64,000 nt of DNA from Microbacterium proteolyticum. GTDB lineage: Bacteria > Actinomycetota > Actinomycetes > Actinomycetales > Microbacteriaceae. The DNA lies in NCBI RefSeq assembly GCF_014192415.1, contig NZ_JACHXY010000001.1:1612001-1676000 (forward strand). The letters are read 5' to 3'. Shown one piece after another: positions 8,426 through 16,674 of the stretch. The position numbers and the translations under genes are program-made. The notes under the pieces are model-generated. The model ran no database searches, was not told the origin of the DNA, and worked only from the letters and a program-made list of their open reading frames with translations. The first letter of the stretch is position 1; each line of letters begins with the position of its first letter.

Positions 8426-8704
8426 TCAGCCCTGAGCGAGGCGATCGATCTGTGCGTCGACATCGGTCTGCGAATCGAGTGCGTACGGGACCCCGTTGTC
8501 TTTGGGAACCACGATGGGCATGTTCCCCACGAGCATGTCGTCCAAGTCGCCGCGCTCGACGTAGCCGCGACCCTGGTAGAAGAACACCCAGTTGGAGCCC
8601 GCCTCGACCGGGTCGCCGAGGATGACTCTTTCCACTCCATCGCTCTCTGTCGAGGAGGAGAGGTAACGCACCGCGCATTCCTGCGCTTCCTGCTTGGTGA
8701 GCAT
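8426..8704 (-). CDS. Imm35/YrhB-like immunity protein
   Basis: 92 residues. It starts MLTKQEAQECAVRYL, continues with WVFFYQGRGYVERGDL, then MLVGNMPIVVPKDNGVPYAL. That succession (N-terminal helix, W-V-F-F-Y strand, L-x-G-N-x-P-I-V-V turn) is the Imm35/YrhB pattern of polymorphic-toxin immunity proteins. Its ATG lies one base after the toxin stop codon, so the two are translationally coupled, as expected for a cognate pair. From family knowledge, Imm35 is often found beside peptidase-fold toxins, so I infer it neutralises the C-terminal papain-like domain. Confidence 0.8.
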   Translation of the reverse strand: MLTKQEAQECAVRYLSSSTESDGVERVILGDPVEAGSNWVFFYQGRGYVERGDLDDMLVGNMPIVVPKDNGVPYALDSQTDVDAQIDRLAQG

Positions 8705-8705
8705 C

Positions 8706-11700
8706 TCAGGTCACGTTGCCTTTCGTGATGAGGAGTCTCAATCTGAACGCATCCTCGAGGTGGGCGAGCCGGCCGGATTGAGCGTCCAGGAAGACGACTC
8801 CGTTGCGATCGTGGACGACGTTCACGACGTGACCGATGCCGTTCTGCCGTTCGATCAGGACGACGCCGCGGCTGCCGACGGGAAGACGGGTCATGTCGTC
8901 GGTGATCGCCGCCCAGCTGTCCGTGATCTGGAACCCGCCCGTGGTGCCCAGGGCTCGGGAGATGTCGGTCACCGGCGCGCCGTTGCTCGTCACGGGCATC
9001 GCGGATGACGCGTCTCCGTCGAACAGGCGATCCGTCGCGATGACGCAGCGTGTGCAGTTGAGGTCGAACTGACCCACCCCACCCGTGTACCGGCTCGAGT
9101 TGATGCCCAAGAAGCCCGGGTACTCCCGGCGCAACAGCGACGGCTGGTGCTCGATGGGCACGCTGCCGCCATGGAGCGCGACGACATCGGTCGACCCGGG
9201 AACCGTGGTCGCGAGGTCGGAGACCGATCCCGAGTCGACGTCGAGATATGCACCGGGCTGGACGTCGAAGATCGTGCCGCCGCCGTCGGGCGCGTTCAGC
9301 TCGAAAAGACGGATGGGGCCACTCGTCTCGTGGACGAACTGCACCTGGAAACCGCCCCCCGGCTGACCGAACGCCGGTGCCACCTCGGACACCTCGATCC
9401 GCACGCCAGGAGGGAGCTGATCAGCGACGCCGAACGCACGGTAAGGAGTGGACAAGCTGGAGCCGGGGAGTCCCCTCGCCTCGAACGGGCTCCCTTCCGG
9501 GGCGAAATACGTTCCACCGTCTCCGCCGAAGCGGTCGAGGGTGGCTCCGTAGTCGCGCTGGAATGCGTCGACATCGGTGTACGTGACACGGGTGCCCGGC
9601 ACTGCACCGTCATTGCCGGGGTAGATGAGTCCGCCGCCCTCATCGACGTACCGCGACTCCCACTCGCCGCGGGTGAACGCGTGACCATCGGGACCGCGTC
9701 CGAAAGGCGCCGCGGGGTCGGTGACCAGGTGACTCACCGGCTCGGGGATGGTCTCGGGCGGCAGATACTTCTCCGCAAGTGCGCCGTGCTCGGCCCTCGG
9801 CTGACCGTAACCCGGGTCGATCGGGTCGCCGCGGTGAGCGGGACCCTCGACGGGTCCGTCCGTGTGAGCTGCGTCCGTGGGGCCATCGCCGCGCTCCGAC
9901 CCCGTGGCCTCCCTCTCCGGCGCGTTCGAGGGCGCATCCTCGCCGTGCCCGGAACCGGTGTCGTCGGCGCGTCCGCCGCCGGCAGCGTCGTCGCCACGAC
10001 CCGCGCCGCCGCCGCTGCCGTTGTCGGAACCGCCGTGGCCACCCGTGCCGGAGCTGCCTTCGCCGCCGGCATGGCTGCTGCCGCCGCCGGTCCCGGGGGA
10101 GGGCTCGCGCACGACCGTCGACTCGCTCGAGCCGCTCGCGTCCGAGCGGACCGGGGCGTCTGCGACGATCGAGTCGACCGCGGCGGGACCGGTCTCGCCG
10201 CGCACGCCACCGGCGGCGACAAGCTCGGGCTCGCGCGCCGTGACCGTGGCATCCATTCCGCCCTCGGCGCGACCCGGGAGATCGGTGCGAACCGGCACGT
10301 CTGCGCCGCGGACGCCGTCGAACGATCCGGCGGGCATCTCGATGCGACCGGAGGGGATCTCGGCGGTCGGAGGGAACTCGTAGACGGGTACGCCGTCGTC
10401 GACGCGGGCCGTGACGGTGCCGAGGTCCACGCCCGCGCCGTCGAGTGCGCTCAGCGCCGACGTCGGGCCGTCGGCGACGAGGGGCATGTCGGGGGTGTTG
10501 AGGTGAATGGCGTCGGTGGAGTTCGAGCCGACGCGACCGATGAGGCCGTCGAGGCTGTGCAGCCCTGCTCCGCCGAGGCGCACGGCCCCGTTCATCGCGA
10601 GGGCCGCCGGATCGACGAAGTCGACGACCCGCGCCATCTTCGACACGACGGACGCCGCTGTCGAGGCGGTCTTGACACCCGCGACGGCCGCACCGCCGAC
10701 GGGGATGAGCGCGGTACCGACGTTGAACACCGACTCGCCGAGGGCCGTGCCGGGGTCGTCCTGCCACTTGTCCCAGGCGATGAGCGCCTTGCCGGTGTTG
10801 ATCGCGGCTTCGTCGGCCTGCGCCTTGAAGTCGCGCACCTCTTGAGGGAGGAAACCGTCCATGCCCATGGACTGCATGAGGGAGTCCGACTGGAAGATCG
10901 GGGCGAGGATGCCGGTGTTCGCGGCGCCCGCGAAGAGCAGCATTCCGAGGTTGCCCCAGGCTGCGCCGTACGCCTCGCCCGAGAAGAAGTCGCCCGTGGC
11001 CGGGTTGTAGCCGAGCACGAGAGTGCCCAAGCCCTCGACCGTGCCCCAGATGCCGCCGACGGCGATGCCCTCCCACAGGAAGTCTTTGAAGACGAAGTTG
11101 ACGGTCGCCTCGCCGCAGCCCTCGGTACGTTCGACCTCGGCACCCCAGGGCATCTCGGTGCCCTCCGGGATCTCGGAGATGCCGTAACCGAGGGAGTCGT
11201 CTTCGGACTGCGCGGCGCGCAGCGGGGCGGCGCCGTACAGCGCGCGGATGCGGTTGGCGCACGCGCGCTCGGCTTCCCACAGCTTGACCTGCTGGGCGTT
11301 CACCGCGGCGAGCAGTTCGTTGTTGCGGTCGACGTGCTCCTGCGACTCGTGCCACTCTTTCGTGACCGTGCGGTACTGCTCCGGGGCCGTCGGAGCCGTC
11401 GTCGTCGACGACCCCCACGATCCCTGATAGGTCGGCATGGTGGTCGCCCCGCCGTAAGGGGACTGCGCCGCCGTCCACGCCGGGTTGATCTCGCGCACCT
11501 GAACGCCGCCCTGGATGGAGTCCACGAAGGTCTTCGCGTCGGCGCGCAGCGCGTCGAGCTCGGCTTTGATCGGGCGGACCTCGGCGGCGAAGGCGACGAG
11601 CGCCGCCGACACCTCGGCGAGGTTGTCGCCGGCCTGCGTCGCCTGGGAACTGACGGGCGCCATGAGCCCGAGCAGCGTGGGCGACTCGGGCGCTTCGTAG

Positions 11701-11852
11701 ACCGTCGCCATGCCCTGCCACGTGAAGTTCACGTTCGAGCCGTGCTCCGCCACCTGGCCCGAGATCGTGCCGACCGTGCGCGCGTTCTCTTCGATGGCGT
11801 CCGGTTGGATGTCGGCGCCGGGGATCTTGTCGTAATCGATGGGACTGGGCAT
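8706..11852 (-). CDS. T7SS polymorphic toxin with TNT and papain-fold (Tox-PL) C-terminal domains
   Basis: 1048 residues. Residues 1-130 form a helical WXG100-like export domain with a WQG turn at 45-47. A hydrophobic, Gly/Ala-rich region lies at about 225-400. A Gly/Ser/Asp linker runs from about 560 to 690. A TNT NAD+ glycohydrolase domain lies at about 735-840 (LIYPGNDG, LDRFGGDGGTYFAP, FEARGLP, AFGQPGGGFQ; Tyr, Arg and Gln all present). A papain-like toxin domain lies at about 905-1045, with Cys in NCTRC (about 932-936), His in GIGHVVNVV (about 1007) and Asp in FLDAQSG. The ATG overlaps the stop of the DUF6507-like gene (TGATG); a GTG one codon earlier is possible. Imm35-like immunity follows. 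Two warheads on one effector are unusual. Confidence 0.88.
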   Translation of the reverse strand: MPSPIDYDKIPGADIQPDAIEENARTVGTISGQVAEHGSNVNFTWQGMATVYEAPESPTLLGLMAPVSSQATQAGDNLAEVSAALVAFAAEVRPIKAELDALRADAKTFVDSIQGGVQVREINPAWTAAQSPYGGATTMPTYQGSWGSSTTTAPTAPEQYRTVTKEWHESQEHVDRNNELLAAVNAQQVKLWEAERACANRIRALYGAAPLRAAQSEDDSLGYGISEIPEGTEMPWGAEVERTEGCGEATVNFVFKDFLWEGIAVGGIWGTVEGLGTLVLGYNPATGDFFSGEAYGAAWGNLGMLLFAGAANTGILAPIFQSDSLMQSMGMDGFLPQEVRDFKAQADEAAINTGKALIAWDKWQDDPGTALGESVFNVGTALIPVGGAAVAGVKTASTAASVVSKMARVVDFVDPAALAMNGAVRLGGAGLHSLDGLIGRVGSNSTDAIHLNTPDMPLVADGPTSALSALDGAGVDLGTVTARVDDGVPVYEFPPTAEIPSGRIEMPAGSFDGVRGADVPVRTDLPGRAEGGMDATVTAREPELVAAGGVRGETGPAAVDSIVADAPVRSDASGSSESTVVREPSPGTGGGSSHAGGEGSSGTGGHGGSDNGSGGGAGRGDDAAGGGRADDTGSGHGEDAPSNAPEREATGSERGDGPTDAAHTDGPVEGPAHRGDPIDPGYGQPRAEHGALAEKYLPPETIPEPVSHLVTDPAAPFGRGPDGHAFTRGEWESRYVDEGGGLIYPGNDGAVPGTRVTYTDVDAFQRDYGATLDRFGGDGGTYFAPEGSPFEARGLPGSSLSTPYRAFGVADQLPPGVRIEVSEVAPAFGQPGGGFQVQFVHETSGPIRLFELNAPDGGGTIFDVQPGAYLDVDSGSVSDLATTVPGSTDVVALHGGSVPIEHQPSLLRREYPGFLGINSSRYTGGVGQFDLNCTRCVIATDRLFDGDASSAMPVTSNGAPVTDISRALGTTGGFQITDSWAAITDDMTRLPVGSRGVVLIERQNGIGHVVNVVHDRNGVVFLDAQSGRLAHLEDAFRLRLLITKGNVT

Positions 11853-12196
11853 CACATCACCCCGTTCGCAAGAGCGGGCGGGTAGACCGCGGCGACGGCG
11901 GCGGCCTGCGCGGTCGCGGCCATCTCCATGTCACCGGCGACGTACGCCTCGGTGGCGGAGACGACGCCCTGGGCCGCCGCGCCGATGCGCGTACTCATCC
12001 CCTGGATGCGCGGGCCCTCCTCCTGCTCGAAGTACGCCTGCACCGCCTCGGAGATCGCACCCGACTGTGTCGCCGTCACCGCTCCCTCGAGAGCGGGGCT
12101 CAGCGCATTCAGCGCCGTACCGAGAGCCTCGGCATCGACGTTGACGTCCTGCAGTACGGATACGACGCCCGACGGCTGAATACGCCACGCTGTCAT
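11852..12196 (-). CDS. Small helical T7SS partner protein with YxxxD export motif (DUF6507-like)
   Basis: 114 residues, all helical, Ala-rich, starting MTAWRIQPSGV, a beginning I associate with DUF6507 proteins of ESX toxin loci. Residues 85-89 read YVAGD, fitting the T7SS secretion signal YxxxD/E after a helical hairpin. Its stop overlaps the toxin start, so it is probably made in equal amounts with the toxin and may pair with the toxin's WXG-like N-terminus for export. AAGGGGA lies about 7 bases before the ATG at 12196. The family name is from memory; the export role is inferred from motif and position. Confidence 0.8.
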   Translation of the reverse strand: MTAWRIQPSGVVSVLQDVNVDAEALGTALNALSPALEGAVTATQSGAISEAVQAYFEQEEGPRIQGMSTRIGAAAQGVVSATEAYVAGDMEMAATAQAAAVAAVYPPALANGVM

Positions 12197-12300
12197 CGCC
12201 CGATCCCCTTCGCTTCTGTTCTGCGCGCGCGTCACTCACCCCGGACGTCGCGCGCTGGTGATGCCGGGCGCGCGGTGACGCCCGGCATCGTGCACCCGTG

Positions 12301-12612
12301 TCAGCCGATCGACTCCACCGCCGCGCGGGCCTTGCTCAGCGCGGTCTGGGCCGACTCGTCATTGCGCTCGAGCGAGGAACGCAGTGTCTGGATGATGCCG
12401 CGCACCTCGGCGGCGGCGTTCTTCCAGCGCAACTCTTTGGCGCGGTAGTCCTCGGACACACCGTCGGCGGAGTAGTCGGCCATGGCCGCCTGCACGTCGC
12501 GGTCGCGCTGGTCGATGAGCGACTCCAGCAGCGCGGCGACGCGGTTGAAGTTGTCTTGTGCGTTCTGCGAGGCCGCGATCGAGTAGTCGCGACGATCTCC
12601 CTGGTTCACCAT
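12301..12612 (-). CDS. ESAT-6/WXG100-like small protein (pore-forming ESAT-6 type)
   Basis: 103 residues predicted as a helical hairpin, about the size of WXG100 proteins. It has no exact WXG. The turn region is near residues 62-66 (LRWKN), preceded by YRAKE, which fits YxxxE. Position between another WXG100-like gene and the toxin module supports an ESX substrate or chaperone. I recall similar proteins labelled pore-forming ESAT-6 family in Microbacteriaceae. It is 20 bases downstream of the 12633-12965 gene and 104 bases upstream of the YxxxD partner. Confidence 0.75.
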   Translation of the reverse strand: MVNQGDRRDYSIAASQNAQDNFNRVAALLESLIDQRDRDVQAAMADYSADGVSEDYRAKELRWKNAAAEVRGIIQTLRSSLERNDESAQTALSKARAAVESIG

Positions 12613-12632
12613 GAGTCAGTCCTCTCCGATCC

Positions 12633-12965
12633 TCAACGGGCGCCGAAGCGGGCGGCGTCGAACGATGATCCTGCTTCCAGGCCGGTGGTCTGGTCGACCA
12701 TGGACGACTCGCCCTCCTGGAAGGAGCGGTCCATGCTCGAGATGCCGCCGAGCACGCCGTCGAGCGCAAGCTTCAGCTCGGAGGAGATCGCGTCGGTGCG
12801 CGACTTGAAGCGGTCGAACGCGGCGCGACCCGCGCCCTGGAACTGCCCTTCGAGCGGCTCCGCCGCCTCGAACAGTTGGCGCACCAACAGGGACAGCTCA
12901 TCACTCGACCCCGAGGTTGCCTTCGTCAGCACACCCAGAGTGTCGGAACCCATTGCGAACTTCAC
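12633..12965 (-). CDS. WXG100-like small protein
   Basis: 110 residues, starting MKFAMGSDTLGVL. Two helices flank the turn FQGAGRAAFDRF (about 43-54), which stands where WXG100 proteins have their W-x-G; the Trp is replaced. It is the first gene of the T7SS toxin cluster. The 117 bases upstream (12966-13082) carry no gene and hold the presumed promoter, although I see no clear -35/-10 pair. Likely an ESX substrate or partner of the neighbouring ESAT-6-like protein. Confidence 0.75.
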   Translation of the reverse strand: MKFAMGSDTLGVLTKATSGSSDELSLLVRQLFEAAEPLEGQFQGAGRAAFDRFKSRTDAISSELKLALDGVLGGISSMDRSFQEGESSMVDQTTGLEAGSSFDAARFGAR

Positions 12966-13082
12966 GAGCCCACCCTTCGATCGTGAACAACTTGCAGCGA
13001 ACTCGACGACTCTAACCAGCGCGCCTGGGCGACGAAGCGAATATGAGAGAACTCTCCTTTTTCCCGCGCGGGGGAGGAGGGG

Positions 13083-13646
13083 TCAGTCGCCCGCTTTCGC
13101 GGCGGCTTTCGCGGCGCGCTTGTGTTCGCGGACCTTGGTCAGCGATTCGGGGCTGACGATGTCGGCGACGGAGCGGAACGAGCCCTCCTCGCCGTAGGGG
13201 GCCGATGCCTCTCGCCAGCCGGTGCCGTCGTATCCGCGCTGTTCGCCGAGCAGGGCGAGGAAGATCTTCGCCTTCTGTTCGCCGAAGCCGGGCAATGCCT
13301 TCAGGCGCTTCAACACCGTCGCGCCGTCGCGGGTCCAGATGTTCGCGGCATCCCCGTCCCAGTCCTCCTCGACCGCGGCGCACAGGGACTGGACGCGCTT
13401 GGCCATGGAGCCGGGGAAGCGGTGCACCGCGGGCGACTGAGAGAATGCCGCGGCGAAATCGTCGGGGTCGTCATGGGCGATGGTGGCGGCATCCATCGAT
13501 CCGGTGCGCTCCTGGATCTTCAGGGGTCCGGCGAACGCCGTCTCCATCGCGACCTGCTGGTCGAGCAGCATCCCGATCAGCAGCGCGAGCGGATTGCTCG
13601 ACAGCAGGTCGTCGGCGGCGGGGTCGTCGGTGATGCGCAAGCTCAT
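13083..13646 (-). CDS. HhH-GPD-type DNA glycosylase-like protein
   Basis: 187 residues. The helix-hairpin-helix loop of the HhH-GPD base-excision repair fold is visible as LKALPGFGEQKAKIFLALLG (about 119-138). The N-terminal part LALLIGMLLDQQVAME matches the uncharacterised actinobacterial HhH-GPD family (TIGR03252 as I recall). The usual Lys/Asp catalytic pair after the hairpin is not obvious, so glycosylase activity is unproven. It stands alone between the T7SS cluster and a small hypothetical gene and is probably a housekeeping repair protein. Confidence 0.82.
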   Translation of the reverse strand: MSLRITDDPAADDLLSSNPLALLIGMLLDQQVAMETAFAGPLKIQERTGSMDAATIAHDDPDDFAAAFSQSPAVHRFPGSMAKRVQSLCAAVEEDWDGDAANIWTRDGATVLKRLKALPGFGEQKAKIFLALLGEQRGYDGTGWREASAPYGEEGSFRSVADIVSPESLTKVREHKRAAKAAAKAGD

Positions 13647-13689
13647 GCCCCCATTCTCCCGCTGTGGCCCCGAACGGGCGTCGCGCGGG

Positions 13690-13980
13690 TCACCCGCGCT
13701 CGGCGACCCACTTCTCGGCGAACGGCACGGCGTCCATCGTCGCGAGGTCGCGCGTGATCTCGTTCAGCTGGTCGGTGAAGTCATCGACGTCGCCCGCCCG
13801 CAGTCGTTTGACGATCGACCCGTCGACGCGACGGATCACGACCTCGCTCACCGAAGGCGCGTCGCGGCCCGCATCGAGGAGTCCGAGTACGACGGTGGCG
13901 GCCCAGCGCATCCCGTTGCGGGCGCGGTCCTCCCCGGCGACGGCGTAGACCTCGGATGCCGGTGTGTTCACGGCATCCAT
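13690..13980 (-). CDS. Hypothetical protein, 96 residues
   Basis: A short soluble protein (MDAVNTPASEVYAVAGEDRA...) with an alternating strand/helix pattern and no recognisable motif. It lies 43 bases upstream of the HhH-GPD gene and 143 bases downstream of hemA, all on the minus strand. I do not recognise a family and no function can be read from the sequence. Codon use is normal for the window. I chose the ATG at 13980 because the frame upstream runs as an Arg-rich shadow of other frames. Confidence 0.6.
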   Translation of the reverse strand: MDAVNTPASEVYAVAGEDRARNGMRWAATVVLGLLDAGRDAPSVSEVVIRRVDGSIVKRLRAGDVDDFTDQLNEITRDLATMDAVPFAEKWVAERG

Positions 13981-14123
13981 CCTGCCCGAGCCGACCCACG
14001 CCCCGCGAGGAGAGGCCCGGCGTCGGAGGTGATTCGGGAAGGGGAGGACGGATGCCGCGGCCTCGGTCCTCCGCCCGCGGGATCCCCTCCGCTCACCGGC
14101 GGCGGACCCCGCAGCGCCGGGCG

Positions 14124-15470
14124 TCAGCCCGCGTCGGCGATGCCGCGCTGGTCGAGGGCGGCGGGGTCGAGGGCGGCGGGGTCGGTGACCTCGATGCCGA
14201 AGAGAGCGGAGAGCGCATCGACGTACTCGTCGGCGCGGCCGGTCTCGGCGAGTTCGTGCGCGCGCGTCGTCGGGGTGTGCAGCAGCACGCCCACCAAGTG
14301 GCGGAGGGCCTGCTCCGTCTGTCCACCCTCGTCGCCGCGGGCACGCACACGTGCGACCTCGGCGTCGAGGACGCCGAAGACGTGGGCGCGCAGGGCGACG
14401 ACGGCCGGGGTGATGTTCTTGCGCTCGCCGACCGAGGTGAAACGGCGCGCGGCGTCTCGCACGAGGTCGCGCGCGGCGTCCGTCGCCTGCAGTTCTTCGA
14501 GCGGGGCGTGCAGGCGGATGGTCTCGAGGTCGAGCAGGTCGACGCCGACGACCGTGGCGACATCGGGGTCGACGTTGCGGGGGAGCCCCAGGTCGATGAC
14601 GAGGCGGTTCGCGGTGTGATCGACCGGGCAGGTGCCGGTCGAGGTGTCGATGGCGGTCTCGTACGCGCCACGACCCGCCGCGAACGTGGCCGCGCTGAGC
14701 ACGTAGTGCTCGGCGGTCGTGCACGTGATGACGAGGTCGGCGTGAGCGACGGCGCGGGGGAAGGTCTCGGTCGACACCGCGCGCAGGCCGTGCTTGAGGG
14801 CGAACTTCGCCGCCCGACCCGAGGGCGAGTGCACCGAGATGTCTTCGGCGCCCTGGTCGCGGAGGGCGGCGACCGTGGCGGCCGCGTATGCGCCCGTGCC
14901 CACGAGGAGCACGCGCTGCGTCGACCAGTCGGCGATGCGGCTGTCGGCGAGTTCGAGGCCGAGACGCACGAGCGAACGGCCCGCGCGACCGATGGCCGTG
15001 GAGTTCTTCACGCCGCGCTGCGCCTCGGACGCCCGCTGGAACAGCCGCTCCAGTTCGGCGGAGGTGGTGCCGAGCTTGCGCGATTCGGTGAGGGCGCGGC
15101 GCACCTGGCCCGCGATCTCGCCCTCGCCCACGACGACGGATTCGAGACCGGATGCCACCGAGAACAGGTGCTCGGCGACCTCGCTGCCGCCCAGCACGGT
15201 GTATCCGCCCTCGAGCTCGCTCGCGGGCACGCCGGTGGCGGCCTGGATCGCGGCGAGGGTGGCCTCGATGCCGAGTGCGACGGCGGCGGTCACAGGCTCG
15301 TCCATGTCGACGTACGCCTCGAAGCGGTTGCACGTCGCCACGACGACAGCGCCCTGCACGCACTCGTCGTGGGCGGCGATCAAGGGGGCGACGGGTGTGC
15401 GGGGTACGCTGAGCCGCTCGAGGAGCTCGAAGGACGCGGTCTTGTGACTCGCGCTGACGCACAACAACAC
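14124..15470 (-). CDS. hemA: Glutamyl-tRNA reductase
   Basis: 448 residues. Reduces glutamyl-tRNA(Glu) with NADPH to glutamate-1-semialdehyde, the committed step of the C5 haem pathway. The catalytic Cys is Cys47 in VVATCNRFEAY. The NADPH-binding loop is VLLVGTGAYAAATVAAL, and the dimerisation helices follow to the C-terminus. The GTG at 15470 is the only start in frame near the conserved beginning (LLCVSASHKTA); no strong ribosome site precedes it. It is divergent from hemE, sharing a 100-base promoter region. GltX is not in the window; HemL, the next enzyme, is at 27097. Confidence 0.95.
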   Translation of the reverse strand: MLLCVSASHKTASFELLERLSVPRTPVAPLIAAHDECVQGAVVVATCNRFEAYVDMDEPVTAAVALGIEATLAAIQAATGVPASELEGGYTVLGGSEVAEHLFSVASGLESVVVGEGEIAGQVRRALTESRKLGTTSAELERLFQRASEAQRGVKNSTAIGRAGRSLVRLGLELADSRIADWSTQRVLLVGTGAYAAATVAALRDQGAEDISVHSPSGRAAKFALKHGLRAVSTETFPRAVAHADLVITCTTAEHYVLSAATFAAGRGAYETAIDTSTGTCPVDHTANRLVIDLGLPRNVDPDVATVVGVDLLDLETIRLHAPLEELQATDAARDLVRDAARRFTSVGERKNITPAVVALRAHVFGVLDAEVARVRARGDEGGQTEQALRHLVGVLLHTPTTRAHELAETGRADEYVDALSALFGIEVTDPAALDPAALDQRGIADAG

Positions 15471-15484
15471 GTCATCATTCTACG

Positions 15485-15499
15485 CCCGCGTATCGCGGG
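15485..15499. promoter_or_regulatory. Palindrome between hemA and hemE, possible operator
   Basis: CCCGCG-TAT-CGCGGG is a perfect inverted repeat with 6-base arms, 15 bases upstream of the hemA start and about 70 bases upstream of hemE. Position suits a shared operator, but the arms are pure G+C, so chance is a real possibility in this genome. Confidence 0.25.
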
Positions 15500-15570
15500 G
15501 TGTTCCGGACGGCGTCTCGACGTCAAGGCATCCCCTTCACGCCCAGGGGGCGGGTGGGAGGATGGATGCC

Positions 15571-16674
15571 ATGGCTTCCCTCGACGCACCCCTCCTCCGC
15601 GCCCTCCGTGGCGACCGCCCCGAGAGGCAGCCGGTGTGGTTCATGCGGCAGGCGGGGCGGTCGCTGCCGGAGTACCGGGAGCTCCGCGTGGGCACCCGCA
15701 TGCTCGATGCGTGCCTGACCCCCGACCTCGCGGCCGAGATCACGCTGCAGCCGATCCGCCGCCACGACGTGGATGCCGCCATCTTCTTCAGCGACATCGT
15801 CGTGCCGTTGCGCCTCGCCGGTGTCGACGTGGTCATCGAGCCCGGGCGCGGCCCGGTCTTCGCCGATCCGGTGCGCACGGCCGATGACGTGGCCCGCGTC
15901 ACCTCAATCGACCCCGACGACGTCGCCGCCGCGGCGGAGCCCGTGCGCGAGGCGGCGCGTCGGGTCACGGGAGAGCTCAGCGACGCGGTGCCCCTCATCG
16001 GTTTCGCCGGAGCGCCTTTCACCCTCGCCGCCTACCTCGTCGAGGGTGGGCCGTCGAAGGAGCACCTGCGCGCCCGCGGCATGATGCACGCCGACCCCGC
16101 CTCGTGGCACCGCTTGGCCGCCTGGCTCGCGAAGGTGTCGCGCGCGTTCCTCGACGCGCAGATCGAGGGCGGTGCCCAGGCGGTGCAGCTCTTCGACTCG
16201 TGGGCCGGCTCGTTGTCTCCGTCGACCTTCCGCGAGTTCATCGCCCCGCACTCGCACGACGCCCTCGAGGGCATCGAGGTCCCCCGCATCCACTTCGGTG
16301 TGGGAACGGGCGCGTTCCTCGACGACATGCGCCTGGGCGGCCTCGCCGACGCGGTCGGCGTCGACTGGCGGATGCCGCTCGACGAGGCCGCAGCTCTCGT
16401 CGGCCCCGACGTCACCCTGCAGGGCAACATCGACCCGGCACTGCTCGGCGCCCCCTGGCCGGTGCTGGCCGCCCATGTCGACGACGTGCTCGCGCGAGGC
16501 CGCGCGGCGCGCGCGCACGTGCTCAACCTCGGCCACGGGGTGCCGCCCGACACCGATCCCGAGGTGCTGACCCGCATCGTGGCGCACGCGCACGGGTACG
16601 ACGTGGATGCGGGCCGCGCGGACGCCGGGGGAAGCGGCACGGTCGGCGAGAGCGCGCCCGGGAACGCCGCGTGA
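15571..16674 (+). CDS. hemE: Uroporphyrinogen decarboxylase
   Basis: 367 residues. Decarboxylates uroporphyrinogen III to coproporphyrinogen III. The family N-terminal motif PVWFMRQAGRSLPEYRE is at about 19-35, the substrate region FFSDIVVPLRLAGV follows, and the C-terminal GHGVPPDTDPE is intact. I chose the second ATG (15571) because GGGAGG ends 9 bases before it; the ATG at 15562 abuts that site with no spacing. hemY starts inside its stop codon. It is the first gene of the rightward haem arm. Confidence 0.95.
   Translation: MASLDAPLLRALRGDRPERQPVWFMRQAGRSLPEYRELRVGTRMLDACLTPDLAAEITLQPIRRHDVDAAIFFSDIVVPLRLAGVDVVIEPGRGPVFADPVRTADDVARVTSIDPDDVAAAAEPVREAARRVTGELSDAVPLIGFAGAPFTLAAYLVEGGPSKEHLRARGMMHADPASWHRLAAWLAKVSRAFLDAQIEGGAQAVQLFDSWAGSLSPSTFREFIAPHSHDALEGIEVPRIHFGVGTGAFLDDMRLGGLADAVGVDWRMPLDEAAALVGPDVTLQGNIDPALLGAPWPVLAAHVDDVLARGRAARAHVLNLGHGVPPDTDPEVLTRIVAHAHGYDVDAGRADAGGSGTVGESAPGNAA

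Noticed and set aside
9147..11885. A 912-codon open frame on the plus strand
   Set aside because: Antisense to the T7SS toxin; no recognisable domain, composition of a shadow frame.
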